In this document: positions 1 to 6,880 of the stretch, in pieces | How the letters are laid out: each line of letters begins with the position of its first letter | Numbering within the stretch: the first letter of the stretch is position 1 | Origin: CAZEAB01 sp964552945 | GTDB lineage: Archaea; Nanobdellota; Nanobdellia; Woesearchaeales; GW2011-AR9 | Direction: 5' to 3' | Length of the DNA stretch: 45,334 nt | Assembly (NCBI GenBank): GCA_964552945.1 | Contig: CAZKIP010000009.1 | Coordinates: 1-45,334 of the forward strand | The notes under the pieces: generated by a model | What the model was told of the DNA's origin: nothing | What the model saw: the letters and a program-made list of their open reading frames with translations, nothing else | Databases searched by the model: none | Program-made: the position numbers and the translations under genes

Positions 1-1
1 A

Positions 2-82
2 TAACATCGTTAAGTCTAATTTGTCCATCACCTAAAGTAGAAAACGCTACCGCTAAAATCTAAGAACTCAAAAGTTGGCACC
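2..82 (+). repeat. Array repeat A (right half only)
   Basis: The invariant 11-mer TAACATCGTTA lies at 2-12 and is followed by AG. The hairpin that precedes this core in the other copies would lie before base 1 and is supplied by the last bases of the window if the ends are joined. The core is followed by TTTGTCCATCACC (20-32) and AAAGTTGGCACC (71-82). Both segments recur as reverse complements on the left side of repeat B (1244-1256 and 1224-1235). The gene at 90-1124 is therefore bracketed by inverted repeats. Confidence 0.7.
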
Positions 83-89
83 TTGGTAA

Positions 90-1124
90 TTAACTATCGT
101 ATCTTTCTGCTTTATCATAAGCAATAACTAAGAAATTCTTTCCATGAACATTTCTTGCTAAATCTAAAGCAACCGATATTCCTGCTCTTCCTGTTCTTCC
201 TAAATCTTCATGATTTTCCAAAGTCACATCCCAATGAGGTAAACTCAAGGTGTCATTTCTTCCAGTAATTCTTTGATATTCAGCATCCATTGTTGCATCA
301 CTAACTAAAGCAACATCATCAACTAATCCTAAAGAATTTCTAATATGAGGAAAATCAATACCATGATAACTTGTTCCAGGTAACTTATGTCTAGATAAAG
401 TTCCTGGCTCAATCCCAAATTTTCTTTTATACTCACCGGATTTTATTGCATCATACAAAACAGCAGATTGGAATGTTTCAAATGGTACAAGTTTTGTTCT
501 CCCATCAAAAACTCTACCTGGACCTAAAACACTTGAGCCATTCCCAACAGCAGGTAAAAAATAATCAACAGCAATTTCTCCTAATGATTCTCTAGTTATC
601 CCTTCAAGAGCTTGAAGAGTAACTTCATTATTAGTAAATTGTCCTGTTTCTCTATCTCTTTTACCCATTGAATGATTCAAAAAAATAAAATCTTTATGCT
701 CTGCCAAAAATCCTCTTATAAAATTTGGAAATCCGGCAATATATTTATCAGCAGGTGTGAAAAATAAGTGGTCTGCACTTTGCAGTTGCTCTTTAATTGC
801 ATCTTCTCTTGCTTTTTCCCCACCAGCAGGAAGAGCTACAAAACATTCATAACCTAACAATCTTCCAATTCCAGCAAATGAAACTCCAGCAGCGCCAGAA
901 GTTGTTTCCAACACTTTTGCTCCAGGCTGTAATTTTCCAGATTGTTCAAAATGTCTGAATAATGCTAAATAAACTCTATCATAATGACTACCAAATGGGT
1001 TGTCACACTCCCTTTTAATCGAAATTCTATTATCATTAGGAACTTCTCCTACATAAGAAACTAATGGAGTGTTGCCAACATTTTCCTCTAATTCATCATA
1101 AATCGCAGTTCTTTCTTCATCCAT
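90..1124 (-). CDS. Cysteine-synthase-like PLP-fold protein lacking the PLP lysine
   Basis: The fold is that of fold-type II PLP enzymes (CysK/cystathionine beta-synthase). It has a VGNTPL start (16-21), a TSGAAG stretch (75-80) matching the TSGNTG substrate/phosphate loop, and a late VGNGSSVLG stretch like the GTGGT loop. The segment that normally reads NPxxSxKDR reads NPFGSHYDR (42-50), so the lysine that forms the Schiff base with PLP is Tyr48. A normal beta-replacement reaction is therefore doubtful; it may be a pseudoenzyme or a non-PLP ligand-binding protein. It is single-gene cargo between array repeats A and B, with its own TATA box about 28 nt upstream. About 75 bp separate its stop from repeat A. 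Superfamily assignment is confident; function is unknown. Confidence 0.75.
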   Translation of the reverse strand: MDEERTAIYDELEENVGNTPLVSYVGEVPNDNRISIKRECDNPFGSHYDRVYLALFRHFEQSGKLQPGAKVLETTSGAAGVSFAGIGRLLGYECFVALPAGGEKAREDAIKEQLQSADHLFFTPADKYIAGFPNFIRGFLAEHKDFIFLNHSMGKRDRETGQFTNNEVTLQALEGITRESLGEIAVDYFLPAVGNGSSVLGPGRVFDGRTKLVPFETFQSAVLYDAIKSGEYKRKFGIEPGTLSRHKLPGTSYHGIDFPHIRNSLGLVDDVALVSDATMDAEYQRITGRNDTLSLPHWDVTLENHEDLGRTGRAGISVALDLARNVHGKNFLVIAYDKAERYDS

Positions 1125-1150
1125 TTTGTAATAACTATCCAGTGATTAAA

Positions 1151-1164
1151 CTATTTATAAATGT
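1151..1164 (-). promoter_or_regulatory. TATA box of the PLP-fold gene
   Basis: On the minus strand the sequence reads ACATTTATAAATAG, centred about 30 nt before the ATG at 1124. This matches an archaeal promoter for a leaderless or very short-leader mRNA. It lies inside the same array unit as the gene, so the unit carries its own promoter. Confidence 0.55.
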
Positions 1165-1223
1165 TTTGGTTAATTAACCTAAAAATAAAAGAAGAACATT
1201 TGCTAAACTCTGAGCAATGTTCC

Positions 1224-1319
1224 GGTGCCAACTTTCTCTGTACGGTGATGGACAAACTCAGCGGTTAACAAGTTAACCTTGCCACCCCGTAAAGGGGTGG
1301 AGACTTAACATCGTTAAGT
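1224..1319 (+). repeat. Array repeat B (complete, attC-like)
   Basis: Core: GGTTAAC (1263-1269), AGTTAACC (1271-1278), stem CCACCCC (1282-1288), loop GTAAA, stem GGGGTGG (1294-1300), spacer AGACT, TAACATCGTTA (1306-1316), AGT. The outer TTAAC/GTTAA boxes pair across the hairpin on both sides, giving the R''-L''-stem-L'-R' arrangement of integron attC sites. ACTTAAC and GTTAAGT fit the RYYYAAC and GTTRRRY box consensus. The left extension holds GGTGCCAACTTT (1224-1235) and GGTGATGGACAAA (1244-1256), which are inverted copies of sequence next to repeat A. The stop codon of the next minus-strand gene lies only 6 bp to the right. Confidence 0.7.
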
Positions 1320-1325
1320 TGAATA

Positions 1326-1898
1326 TTACCCAGGCACATTTGCAATATCTTTTACAACAGAATTATCTCTAACAATCCCCCAATCACAGAAAGTATTTGT
1401 TTGTAATCTTCTATATGTAGAATCTAATTGACCTAACAAACTTGCAAAATATAAATTGATTGTAAATCCATGTCCAACAACCAATACATTTTTCCCATCA
1501 TACTTTCTTTCTAATTCATTTATTTTTTGAGAGAATCTTTCCAGCGCAGAATTAGCTGTTTCCCACCTGTGAGTTGATTGACCACGATTTGTTAAACATT
1601 CTTCAATTGTTTTTTCATATTGTTCCGGAGACATAAATCCTCCCTCATCTCTGTTTAATTCAGATAAATCATCATAGCGGAGTACTTCTTTTCCTAAAGC
1701 ATTAGCAATAGGTTTTGCTGTTTGATATGCTTTCTCCTCTCCAGAACAAATTACAACTTCAATGCTTGAAAAAACGTTTGAATCAACTAATTCCTTAACT
1801 TGAAGTGCTCCTTTTTCTGATAAAACCCATTTACTGATTGGAACTTTACCATCAACTTTGGTTTTCCCATGCCTCAAAAAATAAAAAGAGTTATTCAT
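1326..1898 (-). CDS. Histidine phosphatase (phosphoglycerate-mutase-like) protein
   Basis: This is a 190-residue protein of the histidine phosphatase superfamily. The phosphohistidine motif RHG is at 9-11. The CSGEEKAYQTA segment (51-61) corresponds to the usual SSxxxRAxQTA, with the arginine replaced by Lys56. The second catalytic histidine is in VVGHG (His143). Such enzymes remove phosphate from sugars, nucleotides or proteins; the substrate cannot be told from sequence. It is single-gene cargo between repeats B and C, transcribed leftwards. A TATA-like TTTATTAAATAAC lies about 25 nt upstream, and the stop is 6 bp from repeat B. There is no signal peptide. Confidence 0.8.
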   Translation of the reverse strand: MNNSFYFLRHGKTKVDGKVPISKWVLSEKGALQVKELVDSNVFSSIEVVICSGEEKAYQTAKPIANALGKEVLRYDDLSELNRDEGGFMSPEQYEKTIEECLTNRGQSTHRWETANSALERFSQKINELERKYDGKNVLVVGHGFTINLYFASLLGQLDSTYRRLQTNTFCDWGIVRDNSVVKDIANVPG

Positions 1899-1942
1899 GA
1901 ATTTGAGGGACTGTTAGTTATTTAATAAACTTTTGCAAAATA

Positions 1943-2021
1943 GTGCCTTGCGTCATACTTAACTTCTCACTATGTTCGAAGTTATCAGGGGATGAACCCC
2001 TGACAAATTAACATCGTTATG
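1943..2021 (+). repeat. Array repeat C
   Basis: Stem TCAGGGG (1985-1991), loop ATGAA, stem CCCCTGA (1997-2003), spacer CAAAT, then TAACATCGTTA (2009-2019) and TG. The left arm is less regular than in repeat B: ACTTAAC (1957-1963) could pair with the right-hand GTTATG, but a 16-nt stretch separates it from GTTAT next to the stem. It lies between the divergent histidine phosphatase and PIN-domain genes. A GTGCC segment (1943-1947) echoes the GGTGCC at the left edge of repeat B. Confidence 0.65.
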
Positions 2022-2082
2022 TGGAATTGCTCCGATTCCTTTTGGTTAACTTTATTAAGCAGAACTTCTATGAAATTAGAGT

Positions 2083-2505
2083 ATGGCACAAAAAACATAC
2101 TACGTCGACTCCTGTATATGGTTGAATCTCTTCAAAAAAGAAGGAGATGCATCTAAAGGAGTACCGTATTGGAAATTAGCGAAAGATTTTCTAGAAAAAA
2201 GTAATAAACTAATTATTTCTACAATAGTTCTCAAAGAATTATCATTCAAAGTAGAGAATATCGATAAAACAATGAAATTCTTTAAAGATTCAGAATTCAT
2301 TGAAATAATTAAAACACGTTCAGAAGATTATGATTTAGCAAGAAAATTTGAAGATGAAGAAGAATATAAAATTAGCTTTTATGATTATCTCCACGTTGCA
2401 ATTGCAAAAAGATTAAACATACCATTAATCACAAGAGATAGAGATTTAATGGATTTTGCAAGAAAACAAATTGATGTTTTCAAACCTGAAGATTTAATCA
2501 GCTAA
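2083..2505 (+). CDS. PIN-domain ribonuclease, VapC-like toxin
   Basis: This is a 140-residue PIN domain. The first acidic residue is in YYVDSCIW (Asp9), a middle acid in VLKELSF (Glu52), and the C-terminal cluster is FYDYLHVA (Asp101) plus TRDRDLMDFA (Asp119, Asp121). VapC toxins are Mg-dependent RNases that cut tRNA or rRNA and are held in check by a DNA-binding antitoxin. The next gene encodes a ribbon-helix-helix protein, but it is convergent and overlaps this gene's 3' end by 12 bp, instead of preceding it in an operon. A TATA box CTTTATTAAGC lies about 27 nt upstream. The pair is cargo between repeats C and D. TA modules are common stabilising cargo in bacterial chromosomal integrons. 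Confidence 0.8.
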   Translation: MAQKTYYVDSCIWLNLFKKEGDASKGVPYWKLAKDFLEKSNKLIISTIVLKELSFKVENIDKTMKFFKDSEFIEIIKTRSEDYDLARKFEDEEEYKISFYDYLHVAIAKRLNIPLITRDRDLMDFARKQIDVFKPEDLIS

Positions 2506-2742
2506 TTTATTAATTTCGTCCAAATCAAATTTTTCCTTAGATAATTTAGTTCTAATTTGCCTGATTTCCTTGACGGAATCACCTGTATTAGGAATTATAC
2601 CAACCATTTTATCCAAAACTAGTCTCCTAACAGCATCTCTAATAACATCAGATCTGTTAGCATAAATTCCTGTACCTACTAAATCATCTATTTTATCAAC
2701 TAAACCATGACTTAATCTTACTTGAACTGTGTCCATTACCAT
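2494..2742 (-). CDS. Ribbon-helix-helix DNA-binding protein, probable antitoxin
   Basis: The N-terminal 45 residues read like a ribbon-helix-helix domain. A basic beta strand (MDTVQVRLS) is followed by a helix, a NRSDVIRDAVRR segment typical of CopG/ParD/VapB families, and a charged C-terminal tail that could wrap the toxin. RHH dimers bind operator DNA. The partner is most likely the convergent PIN-domain gene that overlaps its tail. Translation may start at 2742 or at the second ATG (2736). A TATA box GATTTAAATAAT lies 25-35 nt upstream, so the two genes have separate promoters and dosage is not set by one operon. Calling it an antitoxin is an inference from neighbourhood. Confidence 0.72.
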   Translation of the reverse strand: MVMDTVQVRLSHGLVDKIDDLVGTGIYANRSDVIRDAVRRLVLDKMVGIIPNTGDSVKEIRQIRTKLSKEKFDLDEINKLAD

Positions 2743-2852
2743 TGTACTGCTATAGTAATGGGCATATTATTTAAATCTTTCGCTAGAATTTCTTTTTTGT
2801 ACCACTAACTAAGAAGTTCTATCATATAAACTGAACCAAAGAAAAGAACCTA

Positions 2853-2917
2853 CACAACTTCCGCACTTACGTGCTACGACCTCGGGGTAAACCCGAGGAG
2901 ACTTAACATCGTTATGC
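2853..2917 (+). repeat. Array repeat D
   Basis: Stem CCTCGGG (2880-2886), loop GTAAA, stem CCCGAGG (2892-2898), spacer AGACT, then TAACATCGTTA (2904-2914) and TGC. Loop and spacer are identical to repeat B. The left side carries a small hairpin GCAC-TTAC-GTGC (2863-2874). Its CTTACGT and ACGAC words recur in the partial copy at the right end of the window. The stop of the DUF1801 gene is 10 bp to the right. No further copy was seen between here and 45.2 kb. Confidence 0.65.
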
Positions 2918-2927
2918 CCAATACCTC

Positions 2928-3335
2928 TCAAAACCACGAACCATCTTTATACTTAGTAATCAACTTCTTAAGAATATCTAAATCAACATCATCCAACTTC
3001 CGTATATGTAAACATCCTTTCCCATGTTTTACCTTACCTAACTTCTTCACTAAAGGTTCATTCTCCAGATAACATGTTAAATACAATGTTATTTTATCTT
3101 TCCTAGGAGCAAAGGCAACGTTAAACCATTCATACTCCTTCTTACTTCCTTTCCTAGTGTAAGTATACCTTCCAAAGGCCACAAAACTATCACCCCAGAT
3201 CTTAGGTTTTTTACCTGTAATTTTAGAAATTAATTTCAGCAAGACTTTAGAATCTTCCTTCTTAGTTTCTAAAGAATTAATAAACTTTGAAACACTTTTG
3301 TTTGTTGGAACGGTTGCTAAGCTCATTCTAAACAC
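2928..3335 (-). CDS. DUF1801 (YdhG-like) domain protein
   Basis: This is a 135-residue protein with hallmarks of the DUF1801/YdhG family: a KIWGDSFVAFG segment, an aromatic WFNVAFAPRKDKITLYL core and a KGCLHIRKLDDVD segment near the C-terminus. The molecular function of the family is not established. It is the last gene of a three-gene operon: its start lies 13 bp inside the 3' end of tag, which in turn overlaps the DUF1059 gene. Its stop is 10 bp from array repeat D, which marks the boundary between the array and ordinary operonic sequence. Confidence 0.75.
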   Translation of the reverse strand: MFRMSLATVPTNKSVSKFINSLETKKEDSKVLLKLISKITGKKPKIWGDSFVAFGRYTYTRKGSKKEYEWFNVAFAPRKDKITLYLTCYLENEPLVKKLGKVKHGKGCLHIRKLDDVDLDILKKLITKYKDGSWF

Positions 3336-3883
3336 TCCTTATACCTAAAACAACCAATTTCGTGATCATTTACTAAACCAGCAGCTTGCATGAAGGCATA
3401 CATTATTGTTGATCCAACAAATTTAAATCCTCTCTTTTTCAAATCTTTACTCATGGCATCAGAAACTGAAGTATTTGCTGGAATCTCTTTCATACTCCTC
3501 CTATTACCAACAAGAGGTTTACCACCAACAAAACCCCAAATATATTTATCAAACGATCCAAATTCTTTTTGAACCTCAATAAAATATTGTGCATTCGTTA
3601 TGGTACTATGAACTTTCAATTTATTCCTAATTATTCCTACATCTTCTAACAAACGAGCAATATCTTTCTCAGAAAACTTTGAAACCTTTACAACATCAAA
3701 GTCAGCAAACGCTTTCCTATAACCTTCTCTTCTATTCAAAATAGTTTGCCAGGTTAAACCTGCCTGTGCTGTTTCTAATACAAGAAATTCAAACAGTTTT
3801 TGGTCATCATGAACAGGAGTCCCCCATTCTTCATCATGATATCTGGTCATTAATTCGCCCTTAGGCCAGGCACATCGTTTCAT
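3323..3883 (-). CDS. tag: DNA-3-methyladenine glycosylase I
   Basis: This 186-residue protein (same length class as E. coli TAG) excises 3-methyladenine from alkylated DNA, the first step of base-excision repair. The zinc-binding set is visible as Cys4, His16, His174 and Cys178, matching E. coli Cys4/His17/His175/Cys179. The base-recognition residues correspond to Glu37 and Trp45 in the LETAQAGLTWQTIL segment. The start ATG overlaps the TGA of the upstream DUF1059 gene (ATGA), and the 3' end overlaps the DUF1801 gene, so all three are translationally coupled. TAG is mainly bacterial, so acquisition from bacteria is likely. Confidence 0.93.
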   Translation of the reverse strand: MKRCAWPKGELMTRYHDEEWGTPVHDDQKLFEFLVLETAQAGLTWQTILNRREGYRKAFADFDVVKVSKFSEKDIARLLEDVGIIRNKLKVHSTITNAQYFIEVQKEFGSFDKYIWGFVGGKPLVGNRRSMKEIPANTSVSDAMSKDLKKRGFKFVGSTIMYAFMQAAGLVNDHEIGCFRYKECLE

Positions 3884-4098
3884 AATGCCTCAAACTCTTT
3901 CTTCTTACCTTCATACCACTCTTGCATCTTGCCAGCCTTCATAAGTTCCATCATTTTCTGCATGGCTTCTTTATGCGTAGGATCTTCCCCCATTTCCATT
4001 CCATGCTGTTTACTTAATTGAGCAATTTCTTCAAATGTAGAAGCAGTAAACTCCTTAGAGCAAACACCACCCAGTTCTTTACATGTCATTGTTTTCAT
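3880..4098 (-). CDS. DUF1059 family small protein
   Basis: This 72-residue protein starts MKTMTCKELGGVC and continues with FTASTFEEIAQLSKQHGMEM, the pattern of DUF1059 small proteins (paired N-terminal cysteines, then an FxAxTFEE helix and a histidine). The family is common in archaea and actinobacteria and has no assigned biochemistry. It is the first gene of the DUF1059-tag-DUF1801 operon, with an ATGA overlap to tag. A TATA box ACTTATATATACC lies about 25-35 nt upstream of the ATG, so this promoter probably drives the whole operon. Confidence 0.75.
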   Translation of the reverse strand: MKTMTCKELGGVCSKEFTASTFEEIAQLSKQHGMEMGEDPTHKEAMQKMMELMKAGKMQEWYEGKKKEFEAL

Positions 4099-4203
4099 AG
4101 TAAGAAATAATTGTTGTTGGTATATATAAGTATTGTTATAGTTTTTTATTTATTCCTTCCTTGACTAAATTATATCATTTTCATAAAAAAAAATAAAAAA
4201 AGT

Positions 4204-4440
4204 TTAATCTAACTTGTTATAAATCCATGCAAGTAAGTAAAGTCCAATAAATGCATCTACAAAACCATAGATAGCTCCAACGATACCACCTAACCAAGTT
4301 ATTTTATATCCCCAATATAAGCTGGTAAACAATCCTAGAAATCCTGAACCATATCCAGAAAGAACAGCAATCCATGTGAAAACTAACATGATTGCTCCCC
4401 AAAGAATTCCTCCAGCCAAACCTAATCTTTTTTCATCCAT
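4204..4440 (-). CDS. Small holin-like membrane protein
   Basis: This 78-residue protein has two hydrophobic segments (about 8-28 and 47-72) joined by a Gly/Tyr-rich loop. The residue pattern (RLGLAGGILWG start, WGYKITWLGGIVGAIYGFVDAF, ending LAWIYN) matches small archaeal proteins often labelled 'bacteriophage holin' without experimental support. A strong Shine-Dalgarno AGAGGTGA sits 7 nt before the ATG. There is no phage context nearby, so a lysis role is not implied. An isolated gene with about 100 bp on either side. Confidence 0.65.
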   Translation of the reverse strand: MDEKRLGLAGGILWGAIMLVFTWIAVLSGYGSGFLGLFTSLYWGYKITWLGGIVGAIYGFVDAFIGLYLLAWIYNKLD

Positions 4441-4555
4441 TTTATTTCACCTCTTATTAAAAAGTGAGAAGCCTTCCGCAAGCACAGAAAATCATTGGTT
4501 TACACCTCAACTCCCTTGAATCTCTTCATTAGACTTCTCAACACACAAGGTTATA

Positions 4556-5236
4556 TTATCTCTTAGTATATTTAAAATTACCTCTTTTACATCTGTCAAC
4601 AACACTTTCTACCAACAAATCTATTGTATTCAATTTAGGTACATCCATAAATTCCAACATCACTGCAAACTCTGTACATCCTAATAAAACAACTTCAGAA
4701 CCTAAAAAAAGATATTTGTCAACAATTTCCTTAACTCTCTGCAATCCCTTATTATCTCCCTTGTTAAAATTAAATACAGCTTTACTTAACTCATCAATCT
4801 CCTCATCATTGGGATTTAGATAATTTACACCTTCAAATTTATACAATCCTAATGAAATTGTACTTGGGGTTCCTACAATGGTCACTTTATTAAAACTTTT
4901 TAATTTCTCACAAACAACTTCTCTTAAATCAATAATCTCAGAAGCAATTATTTCTTGAAGTTTATAATGAAAAAGATGAATCGTGTTACAAACCATAACA
5001 ATAAAATCAGGTTCCATAGCATCCAATTCATTAAGGCCTTTACGGTACATAAGTAAATCATTCTCATCTACTTTATCAAAAATTAATTCTGGAGCTGGGA
5101 TGCTGTTGATAAAAATTTGGGGAAAATCCCCATTTTTTTTAATCAAACCCTCCTTCTGCAATTTGTCAATTAATTTCAAATAAAAAATCCCCGTAGCTTC
5201 CGGTCCTATTCCACCAAGTATTCCTATTTTCAACAT
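4556..5236 (-). CDS. Aspartate/glutamate racemase family protein
   Basis: A 226-residue cofactor-independent racemase of the Asp/Glu/hydantoin racemase superfamily (RacX/YgeA type). The start MLKIGILGGIGPEAT is typical, and the two catalytic cysteines are Cys83 (VCNTIH) and Cys187 (LGCTEF). The family inverts the alpha-carbon of amino acids or related ring compounds by two-base catalysis. Its start overlaps the 3' end of the cyclodipeptide-synthase-like gene by 7 bp, so the two are coupled. In bacterial cyclodipeptide clusters, racemases of this superfamily can epimerise the diketopiperazine, so the pairing may be functional. That link is inference; it could equally act on free aspartate. Confidence 0.85.
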   Translation of the reverse strand: MLKIGILGGIGPEATGIFYLKLIDKLQKEGLIKKNGDFPQIFINSIPAPELIFDKVDENDLLMYRKGLNELDAMEPDFIVMVCNTIHLFHYKLQEIIASEIIDLREVVCEKLKSFNKVTIVGTPSTISLGLYKFEGVNYLNPNDEEIDELSKAVFNFNKGDNKGLQRVKEIVDKYLFLGSEVVLLGCTEFAVMLEFMDVPKLNTIDLLVESVVDRCKRGNFKYTKR

Positions 5237-6124
5237 TTTAAAACCCCCTTGTATGGTTTTAAGATGTTATCACTAACCAACCGCATTGTATCGCGCTTCA
5301 ATCTTTTCCCATGAGACAATTCTATTTCCTCAAGCTGACGATAATCTTTCCCTAAAAGATGTCCGCTAACTGAAGCAATTTTGTTAAAATAACGCATTGC
5401 ATCATTTGAACCTTGCATTAATTTTGTCAGAGCTTTATCCAAACTATCTTCCAAAAGAATCCTCTGTCCATTGTTTGGACCTTTAGAAGAAGGGAGATAA
5501 TGAACTACTGAATCGGGGCTTTTAGTTCCTAAAGCCATTGCGTCAAGAAGATAGGCAAACTCCATCTCAAAACCTAAAGAAGACATAATTTCATCGTATT
5601 GCTTCTCTTTTGTTGGTCCAATTTTCAATGAAAATCCTTGATCTGAAAAGAACTGGACACAGGCAAGTTCATGTACTGGATAATCTCTAGCAGATGGAAG
5701 ATGTCTTTTGTTTAAGGGAATAGTTTCTAAAATCCTCTCTTCTTCTCCAGCATCCTTGATTCTTTCAGAAGTACTTTGAAAAGTATTTAGATACTCTTCA
5801 GACCTCATAAAATCAGAACAAAGAATTGGCTCAGAACTAAAACCATAAAGAGAGTCAAATGTTGCAATGGCTTGCAACAACTTTTCCCTTCCATATTTCA
5901 CCTCCTCCACACTCTTACCATTCATTTTAAGAAATTCATCAACAACTAAAAGGTCAAAATCTTCTAAAAAAGAATTTAATAAATAAATAGGTAAGACATC
6001 AATTGGAATACCCTGGGTATCATAACTAATGCCCAAGAAGGATTTTTTTGTACTATCTTCTAAATTTGGTGTTAAAACGCCACCGACAATAATTTACATC
6101 AATTGTTTCTCTACGATTAGACAT
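5230..6124 (-). CDS. Cyclodipeptide-synthase-like protein, frameshifted near the 5' end
   Basis: The protein resembles cyclodipeptide synthases (CDPS), class-I-aaRS-like enzymes that use two aminoacyl-tRNAs to make diketopiperazines. Seen: a KKSFLGIS segment like the GIS of the catalytic-serine motif; a FDLLVVDEFLKMNGKSVEE segment like the CDPS 'VYVD...ADG..A.EA' stretch; and a YPVHEL segment that reproduces the Tyr-x3-Glu catalytic spacing. A C-terminal extension of about 100 residues has no counterpart I recognise. The longest open frame begins at a TTG (6036) inside the GIS motif, too late for a complete fold. The ATG at 6124 follows a Shine-Dalgarno embedded in the end of the hydrolase gene, but its frame stops at a TAG about 55 bp upstream of that TTG (near 6055). 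A one-base difference near 6085-6092 would join the two frames. CDPS assignment is moderate; a divergent aaRS-like protein is the alternative. Confidence 0.55.
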
Positions 6125-6125
6125 T

Positions 6126-6860
6126 TTAGTCACCTCTTATGGATTTCACAAAGTCTGACAGTTCTTTATTAAACCTTGCAGCTTCCTCAATATGAGGACA
6201 ATGTCCACTATCTTCAAAAACTACTAACCTAGAACCATCTATTTTGTCATGCAAATACTCTGCAGCAGCAACCGGATACAAATGGTCATGTCTTCCATGC
6301 ATTACAAGTGCGGGGATCTTTATCCCACTTAAAATTTCTCTATAATCCATAGCAGAAAAACTCTGTAATGAATTCAAAGCGACTTCAGGGTTGGCTTTCA
6401 TCATTTCGGTAAGAAGTTTTGTTGTTGTTTCATTACTTGGCGCCTCTTTAAACATTGCAGGAATGAATCCTTTGTAGAAACCTTCCCTATCTGCCTTTAA
6501 ACCTGCAGTAGCTTCATCAATGGCTTCTTTAGGTGTTCCAATGAGATAGCTGTCATCCAGCAAGAATTTTGCTGCGGTATCAACTAACACTATCCCTTTT
6601 GCTTTTTGTGGAAACAATCTTTGGTATTCAAGTACTACTGAAGCGCCCATTGAATGCCCACAAAGTACATAATCTACACAAGGAAAATTTTCATCCAATG
6701 CTTTGGCAAAACTTTCTAAAGTTCCATCTGTGTATGCTTTATTTGCGCCATGACCTGGAAGGTCTATGGCCTGTGTTTCAATTCCTGCAATTCCCTTTTG
6801 GTTTTGGAAATAGTCTTTACTTAAACTAAATCCATGTACCAATAACGTTTTATTTTTCAT
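6126..6860 (-). CDS. Alpha/beta hydrolase
   Basis: A 244-residue alpha/beta hydrolase with the complete triad: Ser70 in CGHSMG, Asp192 in HGRHDHLYP and His220 in DSGHCPHIE. The oxyanion strand is LVHGFSL at 7-13. There is no signal peptide, so it is cytoplasmic. The substrate (ester, amide or haloalkane) cannot be predicted. A GGAGGAG Shine-Dalgarno precedes the ATG. The start lies 20 bp after the 3' end of tRNA-Trp on the same strand. The last codons (AGA GGT GAC TAA) double as the Shine-Dalgarno of the next gene, whose ATG begins 1 nt later. It is thus the first protein of a hydrolase/CDPS-like/racemase operon. Confidence 0.88.
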   Translation of the reverse strand: MKNKTLLVHGFSLSKDYFQNQKGIAGIETQAIDLPGHGANKAYTDGTLESFAKALDENFPCVDYVLCGHSMGASVVLEYQRLFPQKAKGIVLVDTAAKFLLDDSYLIGTPKEAIDEATAGLKADREGFYKGFIPAMFKEAPSNETTTKLLTEMMKANPEVALNSLQSFSAMDYREILSGIKIPALVMHGRHDHLYPVAAAEYLHDKIDGSRLVVFEDSGHCPHIEEAARFNKELSDFVKSIRGD

Positions 6861-6880
6861 TTTTTTTCTCCTCCATTAGT

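Noticed and set aside
1..2930. CRISPR array
   Set aside because: The repeats are 700-1300 bp apart and enclose genes; there are no 30-40 bp spacers and no cas genes.
4204..4440. Prophage based on the holin-like protein
   Set aside because: No capsid, terminase, tail or lysis gene is nearby. The holin label for this archaeal family has no experimental support that I know of.
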